A stretch of DNA of 42,383 bases from Clostridia bacterium (GCA_028698525.1 JAQVDB010000011.1:1-42383); one strand, 5' to 3'; shown: positions 9,181 to 20,134, counted from the first letter of the stretch. Numbers and translations are program-made. Notes: generated by a model not told the origin, from the sequence alone.

Positions 9181-10139
9181 CTTATATCGTTGCCATAGAA
9201 TTTAAATATTTGAAAGTTTCCTAGTATCCTGGATATGATCCTTTCAGAGTAATTGGACATCAGTTCGTTCAAGTCAAGATTTGTAGATATTATTGTATTT
9301 TTGCAATCTAGAAGTCTTGTATTTATTATATTGAAAAGTTCTGAATTGGTGAACGAGTTTGTAAGCTCTGTTCCCAGGTCATCAATAATCAATAGATCGC
9401 AAGTAAGTAAGCTGGCCAAGTCAAACTGTTGTCCGGTAGCATTGCTGAATCTGAACTTGCGAATTATGTCGAACAATTTAAATGCAGTTTGATATATTAC
9501 TATTTTCCCTTGGTCCAACAGATCTTTTGCTATGCAGTTGGAAAGGTAAGTTTTGCCTAGTCCTGGTTTCCCGTAAAACAATAAGTTTTGGTTTGAATTA
9601 TCAAAATCCTGGACAAACTTTATACAATAATAGAATATATTCTCCATATTTTGTCTAGGAGATATCTTTTGACTGTCTGAAGTTTGATTAGAGTATAGGC
9701 TTATATCGAAATTATCGAAATTTTCCTGTAACAGCCTTTCACCTATATTTGATTGAGAATATGCATAATCTATCAGAGATTGTTTAAGGCATTTACATTG
9801 CTTATTTCCTATGTAGCCGGTATCTTGACATTGTTCACAGTCATACTTAATGGTTAGATAATCTGCCGGATAATTTTTATCTAAAAGCAATTGGGCTTTT
9901 TCGGATTTGAGTTCGAATATCCGTTTTTTCATTTTTTCAATAATTTGGTGTTGTTTAGAATTATTTTCTATCAATAACTTTGAGATATTTATCCCTGTTT
10001 CTGAAATCATTCGGTCTATCTCTTTTATCCTAGGTATATTAAAGTATATTTCTTTTTTTCTATTGTTTAATTCTATTTCTTTTGCATCTCTTTTTTGTTG
10101 ATAATTGTCCATCACTTTTTTATATATATCTTTATTCAT
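9165..10139 (-). CDS. dnaI: Helicase loader / primosomal AAA+ ATPase, DnaI/DnaC family
   Basis: This AAA+ ATPase loads the DnaB helicase at origins and restart sites. In 324 residues there is an N-terminal coiled region, a zinc-binding cluster C101-x2-C104 and C115-x-C117, and a C-terminal AAA+ domain. Walker A is GKPGLGKT at 190-197 and Walker B LLIIDD at 249-254. A sensor STN lies at 285-287, with an arginine-rich finger region SERIISR at 298-304. I chose ATG at 10139 (GGTGG just upstream). A TTG at 10145 would overlap the dnaD stop. It follows dnaD by two bases in the same operon. Confidence 0.88.
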   Translation of the reverse strand: MNKDIYKKVMDNYQQKRDAKEIELNNRKKEIYFNIPRIKEIDRMISETGINISKLLIENNSKQHQIIEKMKKRIFELKSEKAQLLLDKNYPADYLTIKYDCEQCQDTGYIGNKQCKCLKQSLIDYAYSQSNIGERLLQENFDNFDISLYSNQTSDSQKISPRQNMENIFYYCIKFVQDFDNSNQNLLFYGKPGLGKTYLSNCIAKDLLDQGKIVIYQTAFKLFDIIRKFRFSNATGQQFDLASLLTCDLLIIDDLGTELTNSFTNSELFNIINTRLLDCKNTIISTNLDLNELMSNYSERIISRILGNFQIFKFYGNDIRKRGF

Positions 10140-10141
10140 AA

Positions 10142-11152
10142 TCAACCACCAAACATCTTCAAATTCTTTTCTATGATTTTTTTCTCTAGCTCTTTAAAAT
10201 CGTAATCTCGTTCTGAAAAGTTGTGAAATTTATTCTTGCTGGGTTTTTTCGCCGTTTTCTTTTTTCTAAATTCATTCATAAAGTTATATGCTTCTTCTTT
10301 GGTCTTTATATTGTTTTGATACCAGTGATATAATATGGCATCTATGTATTTAAAACTCGGATTGCTTGTGTTGATTGTTGCACTACAAGCCGCAAGTATA
10401 ACATCGATGGAAAAACACCATTTTTTCATCCATTTGTCCATGTACTCCATTTCGAACTTTGTGGGGAACCTGTGCAAACCCAAAGAACTCATTATTTTTT
10501 TGATATCTTTGTTGCGCATTTCTTCTTTTTTAAGCCATTGTTCGGCCTTTTCTACAGTGTTTAAACCAAGCTCTGACCATTGTATAGCTACTTTTTCAAT
10601 GTATCTCATATTTCTCTTATCCATGCTTGAACAATATTCTAAAAGCATTATTATGACTTCTACTGGTAGTCTGAGCCAGTCATATAAGCTGAACAATATA
10701 CTGGTATCCTGTTGTGTAAGCATTTTACCCAATTTTTGTTCTGCTGTTTTAAATAGCAATCGTATTTGTTCGCTGTTTTTGATATATATACTTATTTCTT
10801 TCGGTGAATAATTGGGCCGAGTATGAAGCACAATATTATTTGAAAGAGGCGGGGTGTCTTCCAATCTCCTGTACTCAATTGTAATACTGTTTTCTTTTTC
10901 AACTAAGGATATAGCCCCTTTTTTATTCCAATATTTCCATGCTCTTATTACATCTGATTCAAGCATGTCCAAATCGCTAGCTATTTGTGAATTTGATATA
11001 TCTTGTTTTCCATTGTATAAATTGCGAAGCCCATAGAGATATACCTTTACAAATTCGCCGTTTGCTTTGGGCATATATTCATCTATGAAGGTATTTTGTA
11101 TTATGGTAACACCTTTTTCACCAGTATCATTTTTTAATATCAAATCAGGCAT
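10142..11152 (-). CDS. DnaD-family replication initiation / primosome protein
   Basis: The protein of 336 residues has an N-terminal winged-helix-like domain (about 10-105) and two DnaB_2/DnaD C-terminal-type domains (about 114-205 and 212-290). Each of these contains the YIxxIxxxW-like helix (YIEKVAIQW and YIDAILYHW). Two such domains recall Bacillus DnaB, the helicase co-loader, as well as DnaD. The K-rich C-terminus resembles a DNA-binding tail. AAAGGA precedes the ATG on the minus strand. Pairing with dnaI supports a role in loading the helicase. Confidence 0.85.
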   Translation of the reverse strand: MPDLILKNDTGEKGVTIIQNTFIDEYMPKANGEFVKVYLYGLRNLYNGKQDISNSQIASDLDMLESDVIRAWKYWNKKGAISLVEKENSITIEYRRLEDTPPLSNNIVLHTRPNYSPKEISIYIKNSEQIRLLFKTAEQKLGKMLTQQDTSILFSLYDWLRLPVEVIIMLLEYCSSMDKRNMRYIEKVAIQWSELGLNTVEKAEQWLKKEEMRNKDIKKIMSSLGLHRFPTKFEMEYMDKWMKKWCFSIDVILAACSATINTSNPSFKYIDAILYHWYQNNIKTKEEAYNFMNEFRKKKTAKKPSKNKFHNFSERDYDFKELEKKIIEKNLKMFGG

Positions 11153-11188
11153 ATATAAATTCCTTTCATGGATGATAAGTGTATTTAT

Positions 11189-11216
11189 ATAATATCATAC
11201 TTTTACTTGTTTTCAA
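11189..11216 (-). promoter_or_regulatory. Probable promoter of dnaD-dnaI
   Basis: On the minus strand, TTGAAA (11216-11211) and TATTAT (11194-11189) are separated by 16 bases, about 35 bases upstream of the dnaD start. The remaining space to nagB (11217-11340) shows no gene. Confidence 0.5.
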
Positions 11217-11342
11217 TACGAATAAATTAAACATGAGGGCAATAGTTCTAGCGATTTACATACATTTTAAAAACTTATTTTTTTAATGCACACAAACTGT
11301 ATTTTATTTATAATTTTTTTATATACTAAGTGTGAAAAGTAC

Positions 11343-11371
11343 TTTAAATTAAAAAAATCATGTGATATTAT
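11343..11371 (+). promoter_or_regulatory. Possible promoter of nagB
   Basis: TTTAAA (11343-11348) and TATTAT (11366-11371) are spaced by 17 bases and lie 50 bases before the nagB start. The -35 box is a weak match. Confidence 0.35.
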
Positions 11372-11420
11372 ATTCATATGCAAATTTATTTATTCCATAT
11401 ATAAATTGGAGGTTGTTGGT

Positions 11421-12167
11421 ATGAAAATTGTGATAGAACAAGACTATCAAAAAATGAGCGATAGAGCGGCTGCCATTATTGCAAGGCAAGTAATATGCAA
11501 ACCAGATAGTGTATTAGGATTTGCTACCGGGAGCACACCTGTAGGGACATATAATAAACTCGCTCATATGAATAAGGAAGGCTTGGTTGATTTTTCAAAG
11601 GTTACTACCTTTAACCTTGATGAGTACGCAGGCTTAGATGAAAATGATCAAAACAGTTACAGATATTTTATGAACCAAAATCTCTTTGACCATATAAATA
11701 TTGATAAAGAAAATACACATGTGCCAAAGGGGAATTTAGATAATCTAAATGAAGTTTGTGCACAATATGAACAAGCAATAGCGAACAGCGGAGGGATAGA
11801 CCTTCAATTGTTGGGGATAGGACATAATGGACATATAGGATTTAACGAGCCGGGGGCTTCGTTAGATTCCTTGACTCATGTAGTGGATTTGAGCAGTAGA
11901 ACTATAGAGGCAAATGCAAGATTCTTTGAGTCTGCAGAAAAAGTTCCAAGGCAAGCTATTTCAATGGGTATAAAGACCATAATGAAATCCAAACAAATAA
12001 TTTTATTGTGCAGCGGAAAAGATAAATCTGATGCGATATATGAAGCATTGTTCGGGGATATCACCCAGCAGGTGCCTGCATCTATACTGCAGTTACATCC
12101 TAATATAACATTTATAATCGATAAAGATGCTGCTGAAAAGATCTGTGCAAAAGGGCTGGATAAATAG
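11421..12167 (+). CDS. nagB: Glucosamine-6-phosphate deaminase
   Basis: NagB converts glucosamine-6-phosphate to fructose-6-phosphate and ammonia, joining amino-sugar catabolism to glycolysis. The 248-residue protein is of the short, non-allosteric Firmicute size. Visible motifs are the sugar-phosphate loop ATGSTP (35-40), the catalytic Asp in FNLDEY (D67) and the ring-opening His in GHNGHIGFNEPG (H138). An in-frame upstream extension exists, but ATG 11421 has GGAGG eight bases before it and gives the family start MKIVIEQDYQ. No nagA or PTS gene is adjacent in this window. Confidence 0.95.
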   Translation: MKIVIEQDYQKMSDRAAAIIARQVICKPDSVLGFATGSTPVGTYNKLAHMNKEGLVDFSKVTTFNLDEYAGLDENDQNSYRYFMNQNLFDHINIDKENTHVPKGNLDNLNEVCAQYEQAIANSGGIDLQLLGIGHNGHIGFNEPGASLDSLTHVVDLSSRTIEANARFFESAEKVPRQAISMGIKTIMKSKQIILLCSGKDKSDAIYEALFGDITQQVPASILQLHPNITFIIDKDAAEKICAKGLDK

Positions 12168-12250
12168 AAAGATTCAAGCGTATCATAGTTGATAATAATG
12201 TAAGTAAATGATATTATAACAACACAAAATATAAGCAAGGAGGTTGGAAC

Positions 12251-12469
12251 ATGGACAAGGTGACAGGTAAGACTGTAATAATAGATGTATTGAGAAGGGA
12301 CGCCGAGACAGCTGAAATATTTATGAAACACGGTATGCACTGTGTAGGTTGTCCGTCTGCAAGTGGAGAAAGTATCGAAGCTGCTTGCGTAGTACATGGG
12401 CTGGATCCAGAACCATTGATAAAAGATTTAAATGAATTTTTTGCAAGCAAGGGAAATCAATCTAAATAG
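12251..12469 (+). CDS. DUF1858 domain protein (ScdA N-terminal-like)
   Basis: This small 72-residue protein starts MDKVTGKTVIIDVLRRDAETAEIFMKHGMHC. It carries the CxxC pair HCVGCPSA (C31 and C34 approximately) typical of DUF1858, a four-helix domain also found at the N-terminus of ScdA/RIC iron-sulfur repair proteins and fused to redox enzymes. The standalone form is common in Clostridia, and its role is unproven. AAGGAGG precedes the ATG by seven bases. It is followed by a long hairpin terminator. Confidence 0.85.
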   Translation: MDKVTGKTVIIDVLRRDAETAEIFMKHGMHCVGCPSASGESIEAACVVHGLDPEPLIKDLNEFFASKGNQSK

Positions 12470-12500
12470 CTAAATAGCATCTGTATTTTTATAGAAGCAA

Positions 12501-12571
12501 TTTAAAGTTTTAAAAAAGTTAGGAAACCGAGAAAAAATGCTCATAGTTTCCTAACTTTTTTAAACTTTAAA
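12501..12571. terminator. Long bidirectional hairpin terminator
   Basis: Arms at 12501-12527 and 12546-12571 pair over about 26 bp with one bulged T. The core GTTAGGAAAC/GTTTCCTAAC is flanked on both sides by A6/T6 tracts, so either strand has stem plus U-run. The loop carries a further GAG/CTC pairing. It ends the DUF1858 transcript and could stop minus-strand transcription. Confidence 0.75.
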
Positions 12572-12743
12572 ATTATTCTTCCCACCTTTAATCTTAAACA
12601 AAGAACCCTCATTGAATATTTCTTCTCTAACCTGATTTAACCCAACGGAAACCAAACAGTTAATTTTTATTGGAAAACCCTTGATATTTATATACGCATA
12701 TTCGAATATTAAATTAAAAAAGCGAAAAATTATTCGGATTTGA

Positions 12744-12772
12744 TTGACGGAACAATGCATATCTGCTACTAT
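12744..12772 (+). promoter_or_regulatory. Probable promoter of the FAD dehydrogenase-purA unit
   Basis: TTGACG (12744-12749) is followed after 17 bases by TACTAT (12767-12772). A second -10-like TATAAT lies at 12772-12777 but at a poor 22-base spacing. The rest of the stretch 12572-12740 shows no convincing gene. Confidence 0.5.
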
Positions 12773-12831
12773 ATAATAGGATAAAAGTGACTTTCCGATT
12801 ATCCCTAATAAACGATGTGAGGGAGATTGAT

Positions 12832-15526
<2,695 letters not shown>

Positions 15527-15565
15527 TGAATGATGCGAATTTAGTAAAATAGTTTGAAATAGGTG

Positions 15566-15594
15566 TTGACATAAATAATAAGCTGTAGTAATAT
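15566..15594 (+). promoter_or_regulatory. Strong promoter of tRNA operon
   Basis: A consensus TTGACA (15566-15571) and TAATAT (15589-15594) with 17-base spacing end 33 bases before the first tRNA. Confidence 0.8.
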
Positions 15595-15627
15595 ATTAAA
15601 CTGTGAGCCGCAATTTTTGCGCTCCGT

Positions 15628-15703
15628 GACCCATTAGCTCAGGCGGTAGAGCACTTGACTTTTAATCAAGGTGTCCGGCGTTCGAGTCGCCGATGGGTCA
15701 CCA
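15628..15703 (+). tRNA. tRNA-Lys(UUU)
   Basis: The acceptor stem GACCCAT pairs with ATGGGTC. The anticodon loop CTTTTAA carries TTT inside the stem TTGA/TCAA, the T-loop is TTCGAGT, and CCA is encoded. It is first of four tRNAs in the operon. Confidence 0.96.
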
Positions 15704-15709
15704 TATTGT

Positions 15710-15784
15710 GGCCCCTTGGTCAAGTGGTTAAGACATCGCCCTTTCACGGCGGTATCAGGGGTTCGAGTCCCCTAGGGGTCACCA
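15710..15784 (+). tRNA. tRNA-Glu(UUC)
   Basis: The acceptor GGCCCCT pairs with AGGGGTC (one G-U). The anticodon TTC sits in the loop CTTTCAC between CGCC and GGCG, the T-arm is GGGGTTCGAGTCCCC, and CCA is encoded. Confidence 0.96.
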
Positions 15785-15793
15785 TTATAAAAT

Positions 15794-15870
15794 GGCCCGG
15801 TAGTTCAGTTGGTTAGAATGCCAGCCTGTCACGCTGGAGGTCGAGGGTTCGAGTCCCTTCCGGGTCGCCA
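15794..15870 (+). tRNA. tRNA-Asp(GUC)
   Basis: The acceptor GGCCCGG pairs with CCGGGTC and the discriminator is G. The anticodon GTC lies between CCAGC and GCTGG, the T-arm is AGGGTTCGAGTCCCT, and CCA is encoded. Length 77. Confidence 0.96.
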
Positions 15871-15876
15871 TATAAT

Positions 15877-15952
15877 GCTGGTGTAGCTCAATCGGCAGAG
15901 CAGCTGATTTGTAATCAGCAGGTTGCGGGTTCAAGTCCCATCACCAGCTCCA
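15877..15952 (+). tRNA. tRNA-Thr(UGU)
   Basis: The acceptor GCTGGTG pairs with CACCAGC and the discriminator is T. The anticodon TGT lies between CTGAT and ATCAG, the T-loop is TTCAAGT, and CCA is encoded. It is the last tRNA before the terminator. Confidence 0.96.
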
Positions 15953-15959
15953 GAATATT

Positions 15960-15996
15960 AAAAAGCCAGTCGTTTATATTATGCGACTGGCTTTTT
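15960..15996 (+). terminator. Terminator of tRNA operon
   Basis: The stem AAAAGCCAGTCG (15961-15972) pairs with CGACTGGCTTTT (15984-15995), and the 3' arm runs into the T tract. The loop is A/T-rich. Confidence 0.9.
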
Positions 15997-16056
15997 AAGT
16001 TTTGGAAGGAGATTATATATCTAACCCACTTATTATTTTATGTTAACCATATGTGT

Positions 16057-16085
16057 TGACACAAGGGGACAGTCCCTCTGTGTCA
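16057..16085. repeat. REP-like palindrome (TGACACA ... TGTGTCA)
   Basis: TGACACA (16057-16063) and TGTGTCA (16079-16085) flank GGGGAC and GTCCC, giving a near-perfect 29-base palindrome. Motifs of this kind recur as intergenic repeats in Clostridia and other genomes, often with IS200/REP-associated tyrosine transposases. No transposase is in the window. I cannot count genome copies. Confidence 0.5.
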
Positions 16086-16155
16086 TTATTTATAAGCAAT
16101 TCATTTACCTTGCATATAAGTCCCTGTTCAGTGGTTAAATTAAACCTCTGTAAAG

Positions 16156-16261
16156 GGAGCATATAATACCCGAAGCTGCGACTAATGTGCCGCACTATAC
16201 CTAGTATTTGTATATAATATAGTGCGACAGATTGCGGAGCACGGAGGGTATTATATACTCC
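16156..16261. repeat. Large imperfect palindromic element, MITE-like
   Basis: Outer arms GGAGCATATAATACCC (16156-16171) and GGGTATTATATACTCC (16246-16261) pair over 16 positions with one mismatch. An inner pair CGCACTATA (16191-16199) and TATAGTGCG (16218-16226) nests inside. With the palindrome at 16057-16085 it fills most of the stretch between the tRNA operon and the M1 peptidase gene. No credible gene lies in 15997-16439. Confidence 0.5.
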
Positions 16262-16439
16262 TGATACTGCTGTATTTATAAGCATAGCAACAACTCTTCT
16301 ATATATGTTCTCGTTTAATGGTTAAATCCAAACTTTGATGACGTTGGTGATGATATTAACTTTAAAATTGATCATGCATATATCGTTTAAATATGCGTAA
16401 ATATAGTATATGGATAGTGGGGAGGAGAAGGTACGTTGC

Positions 16440-17978
16440 ATGAAGGTTTTCTTTATTAAAAAAGATGGTTTTGTAAAAATAATCATAATTACATTGATAC
16501 TGATTATATTATTTGTTTGTATAAATATATTTTTGAATACTGCAGATAAAAACAAATCAAAACAATTATTAGAGGATAATTTCAGCCAACGGGAGATCAA
16601 AGCATCGGAATGGCTAAATGAATATTTTATGGATGTGGTTCTTGATACCGATTTAAAAAAGCTGGATGTAATGCAGAAAATCAAGTATGTCAATAATGAA
16701 GGTACCGAACTAGAAAGCATTTATTTTCATCTTTACCCTAATGCATACAAAAGCCAAGATACTGCACCTTTCGAAGAGCAGGATTTGAAAAGGGCATATC
16801 CAAACGGATTTAATTCAGGTCACATCAAAATAGATAAAATAGAGGTGAACGGCAAGGGTGCAAAATACTCCATATCCGGTCAAGGAGAAACTATACTTGA
16901 ATTGCAGCTTAAAGATAAGATTAAACCTTTAGATGAGTTGGACATAGATATAAAATACATTGTTAAACTTCCCAATAGCTTAGGCAGATTTGGTTACGGT
17001 GATTTTACCATCAATTCGGCAAACTGGTATCCTGTGCTGTGTGTATACGATGATACTGGTTGGAGCAAATACCCTTATTATGCTATTGGAGACCCCTTTT
17101 ACAGTCATGTGGCAAATTATAATGTAAAAATTACTGCGCCTTCTAGCTGGATTATTGCCTCTACCGGAAATGTAATGGATAAAAAAGAACGGGGAGATCT
17201 GACCACTTGGGATATAAAAGCTTTAGCTGTAAGAGATTTTGCTTTTATTGCAAGTGATAAATTTATGGTTTCATCAAAAAGCTTAAAAGATATCCAGGTG
17301 CATTCTTACTATTTTACAAAAGATTTTGGGGAAAGGGCATTGAAGTACGCATCTGATGCAATAGATGTATTTAATGAATATTTTGGAGATTATCCATATG
17401 GACAGTTTTCAGTAGTACAAACGGATTTTTTTATAGGAGGAATGGAGTATCCTAATGTTGTAATGATAGATAAAAGTCTTTATAATGATGCTTCCAAATT
17501 TCTTTTAGAATATGTAATAGCACATGAGACTGCACATCAATGGTGGTATAGCACGGTAGGCAATAATGAGATAGAGGAGGCATGGCTAGATGAAAGCCTG
17601 ACTGAGTATTCTACTATGATATATTTTGAACAGGTATATGGAAAGCAAATGAGAGATGAGATATTTAAAAGTATGATAGTGGATAAATATGATAGAAATA
17701 GGGCAAAAGATAAGGAGCAAAAAGAAATCATATTGAAACCTGTAGATGAATTTGAAAATATGACGGATTATGATTCGCTGGTTTACGCAAAAGGAGCTAT
17801 GATGCTGGATAGCTTGAGGAAAAGTTTAGGGGACGATGTGTTCAAAGATATAATGATGACTTATTATAGAAATAATGCCTTTGGTATATCCTCTACCCAA
17901 GAATTTATCGATGTTTGTGAACAAGTTTCAGGACAGAAGTTAGATGATTTTTTTACTGGGTGGCTGATGGATGATTGA
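16440..17978 (+). CDS. Membrane-anchored M1 family (gluzincin) metallopeptidase
   Basis: This is a zinc aminopeptidase of the M1/gluzincin clan, tethered outside the membrane. In 512 residues there is a short Lys-rich cytoplasmic end, one transmembrane helix (about 13-32), a beta-sandwich N-terminal domain and a catalytic domain. The zinc site is HETAH (362-366) with the third ligand E385 in DESLTEY. A GAMEN-like substrate motif appears as GGMEYPN (333-339). ATG 16440 is preferred (GAGAAGG eight bases before, hydrophobic segment follows at once) over ATG 16410. It is shorter than classical PepN because it lacks the large C-terminal domain. The substrate is unknown. Confidence 0.85.
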   Translation: MKVFFIKKDGFVKIIIITLILIILFVCINIFLNTADKNKSKQLLEDNFSQREIKASEWLNEYFMDVVLDTDLKKLDVMQKIKYVNNEGTELESIYFHLYPNAYKSQDTAPFEEQDLKRAYPNGFNSGHIKIDKIEVNGKGAKYSISGQGETILELQLKDKIKPLDELDIDIKYIVKLPNSLGRFGYGDFTINSANWYPVLCVYDDTGWSKYPYYAIGDPFYSHVANYNVKITAPSSWIIASTGNVMDKKERGDLTTWDIKALAVRDFAFIASDKFMVSSKSLKDIQVHSYYFTKDFGERALKYASDAIDVFNEYFGDYPYGQFSVVQTDFFIGGMEYPNVVMIDKSLYNDASKFLLEYVIAHETAHQWWYSTVGNNEIEEAWLDESLTEYSTMIYFEQVYGKQMRDEIFKSMIVDKYDRNRAKDKEQKEIILKPVDEFENMTDYDSLVYAKGAMMLDSLRKSLGDDVFKDIMMTYYRNNAFGISSTQEFIDVCEQVSGQKLDDFFTGWLMDD

Positions 17979-18163
17979 GCTGATGAATATTTTTATATTT
18001 ACAAGGTAAAATAAGGATGTAAAAAAATTTTTTTAAGGAGGATTTTACGAATTGATGTAGAATATACATATGTGTAATATTTTTGTAATATATTTGTAAT
18101 AGGGTGTTAATATTATTTAAGTCTGTAGCTTAAATGCCTTCCAGAGTATTGGAAAGGAGGGGG

Positions 18164-18187
18164 ATGAGGGTAATATATGCATTATAG
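18164..18187 (+). CDS. Possible 7-codon leader ORF overlapping the M23 gene start
   Basis: ATG at 18164, just after AAAGGAGGGGG, opens a seven-codon frame (MRVIYAL) ending TAG at 18187. The real gene start at 18177 lies inside it in another frame. It may only be a chance ATG inside a purine-rich ribosome binding site. Confidence 0.2.
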   Translation: MRVIYAL

Positions 18188-19988
18188 ATTAAGTGACCGG
18201 ATGACCAAGGTCATGACCGATAAAAGAAGATTAAAGCCTAAAGCAAAGCTTACAGAAAAAGACCCGAGAATTAAAACCAAGACGACAGGTGTATTTACAT
18301 ATAAAGGTTTTGGCCAAGCTGTAGCGGCAAAGATATTGCCTGGGAGGCCTGAATTTACAATTAAGGATAAGTTGACTCAAGGGGCTAAGAGAATTTTGAA
18401 TAAAAAATTATGGCTGAAGATGATTAGAAAGATTTTTGCTGAGCAAGGATATGCAGATAATAACACCCGAAGGCTATGTTTAGTGAAAGGGAAAAACATC
18501 AAAAAAGAAGAGCATAATCTATTAAAACCCTTGTATTGTTTGAATTTTAAAGGTTTCAAAGGGTATAGGGAGTTTTTAAGCAAAGAATTTCTTATCAATA
18601 CAACAAGGAATTTTGTAAAGAATAAGGCAGCTATTGTAATAGCCTCCTGTCTCATAGCAGTTGTATTGATGGCTGCTGTAGGCAACCAAGACAAGGTACA
18701 AGCATACTACAATGTTCAGGAACAAATGACAGGTGCTTATGAGGTGAGTCTAGGTGAAAATCATCTAGGGATTGTATCTGATAAGGAGCAGGTTTTAAAG
18801 CTGATCAAAGATATCAAGGATGGGTTTCAGCAACAATATGGTACAGAAGCAGTTATATCCCAGGATATGAACATTAAGCCAGTCAGTGTTGGTAAGATAG
18901 AACTTACAAGTGAACAAGAACTAGAGGAGAATATAAAGGCTGTTATAGATATAAAAGTTAATGGTGCTGCAATAGTGGTTGATGGTGAAACCATAGCTAT
19001 AGTGAAGAACAAACAGGCTGCAGAACAGATTATTGATAATATTAAAAAACCATATATAGAAGCGGTAAAGGGTGCAGAAAACGAGATAAAAGACGTTTCT
19101 ATCGTTGAGGATATAGAGATAAAGAATATTCCTGTAGAATATAGCAACATACAGGATGAGGACAAGGCCTATAAAAAGATAGCGTTAGGAACAGATGATA
19201 TAAAGGAATATTCTATAAAAGAAGGGGACTCTCTTTGGTCCATTGCCAGAGAAAATGATATGAGGGTGGATGACCTTAAGAAGGCAAATCCTAGACTTTT
19301 AGATTCAGAGCTAATAAAGCCGGGAGAAAAGATAAAGCTAGTGATACCTAAAAGTATTATAAGCGTTAAGACTGTTGAAGTGATTGAATACATAGACAGT
19401 ATACCCTATGAAAAACAAGTAAAGCAGACATCTGACATGTATAAAAATGAGTCAAAGGTGCTAAAAAAAGGAGAAGATGGACAAAAACAAGTAGTGGCTG
19501 AGGTAGAAAAACACAATGGAGTAGAAGTAGCCAGAAAAATAATAAGTGAAAAAGTTGTTGAGCAGCCTGTAACTGAAATAGTTGCAGAAGGAACTAAACC
19601 TCTACCGCCTAAAAAAGGGACAGGCATATTAGGGATGCCGGCGAGGGGAAGAATAACTTCCAGGTTTGGGCCCAGATGGGGAGGATTCCACAAGGGGGTG
19701 GATATAGCCGCTCCTGTAGGTACTCCGATATATGCTAGTGATGGTGGGGTAGTGATACAAGCAGGATGGTCAGGTGGTTATGGACGGATGATTTTAATAG
19801 ATCATGGAGGAGGGATAAAAACTAGATATGCCCACTGCAGTAGACTTTTAGTATCATCGGGCGGCAGGGTGAGAAAGGGTCAATTAATAGCTAAAATGGG
19901 TAGTACAGGCAATAGCACTGGTCCACATGTGCATTTTGAGGTAATAAAGAATGGAAGACCGGTAAATCCTTTAACCAACTTAAAATGA
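18177..19988 (+). CDS. LysM-G5-M23 family cell-wall peptidase, membrane-anchored
   Basis: This probable DD-endopeptidase cuts peptidoglycan cross-links outside the cell. The 603 residues have a basic cytoplasmic N-terminal stretch (1-148), a transmembrane helix (about 149-168), an extended region, a LysM peptidoglycan-binding domain (about 343-390; IKEGDSLWSIAREND), a G5 domain (about 393-471) and a C-terminal M23 domain (about 490-600). Zinc and catalytic residues are H505 and D509 (HKGVDI), H553 (YAH) and H584-x-H586 (HVHFEV), so the domain looks active. The 148-residue cytoplasmic part is unusually long. A GAGGG site lies six bases before ATG. Monocistronic, with a terminator after it. Confidence 0.9.
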   Translation: MHYRLSDRMTKVMTDKRRLKPKAKLTEKDPRIKTKTTGVFTYKGFGQAVAAKILPGRPEFTIKDKLTQGAKRILNKKLWLKMIRKIFAEQGYADNNTRRLCLVKGKNIKKEEHNLLKPLYCLNFKGFKGYREFLSKEFLINTTRNFVKNKAAIVIASCLIAVVLMAAVGNQDKVQAYYNVQEQMTGAYEVSLGENHLGIVSDKEQVLKLIKDIKDGFQQQYGTEAVISQDMNIKPVSVGKIELTSEQELEENIKAVIDIKVNGAAIVVDGETIAIVKNKQAAEQIIDNIKKPYIEAVKGAENEIKDVSIVEDIEIKNIPVEYSNIQDEDKAYKKIALGTDDIKEYSIKEGDSLWSIARENDMRVDDLKKANPRLLDSELIKPGEKIKLVIPKSIISVKTVEVIEYIDSIPYEKQVKQTSDMYKNESKVLKKGEDGQKQVVAEVEKHNGVEVARKIISEKVVEQPVTEIVAEGTKPLPPKKGTGILGMPARGRITSRFGPRWGGFHKGVDIAAPVGTPIYASDGGVVIQAGWSGGYGRMILIDHGGGIKTRYAHCSRLLVSSGGRVRKGQLIAKMGSTGNSTGPHVHFEVIKNGRPVNPLTNLK

Positions 19989-20020
19989 GAAACAGCTATC
20001 AATAGCTGTTTCTTTTTTTT
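19989..20020 (+). terminator. Terminator after M23 peptidase
   Basis: The stem GAAACAGCTAT (19989-19999) pairs with ATAGCTGTTTC (20002-20012) and eight T residues follow. A strong intrinsic terminator. Confidence 0.93.
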
Positions 20021-20134
20021 GTCATTAAGGACACATTAATTACCAATGAAGTTAACATAACAATACTGTATAATATATTTGGATATTTTTATTTGTTTTT
20101 CTTTAAATGGTTCATGTAAAGAAGGGGTGTATCG

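Noticed and set aside
12560-12760. 66-codon minus-strand ORF between the DUF1858 gene and the FAD dehydrogenase
   Set aside because: It has no ribosome binding site, no recognisable family, ends inside the long terminator and runs against the plus-strand promoter at 12744-12772.
16043-16285. 80-codon minus-strand ORF in the palindromic repeat locus
   Set aside because: Its sequence is made largely of the palindromes themselves, and no start signal or family match is seen. Better explained as repeat DNA.
17979-18176. Possible c-di-AMP riboswitch before the M23 peptidase
   Set aside because: Wall hydrolase genes often carry one and gdpP is nearby, but the conserved riboswitch blocks and a terminator are not visible.
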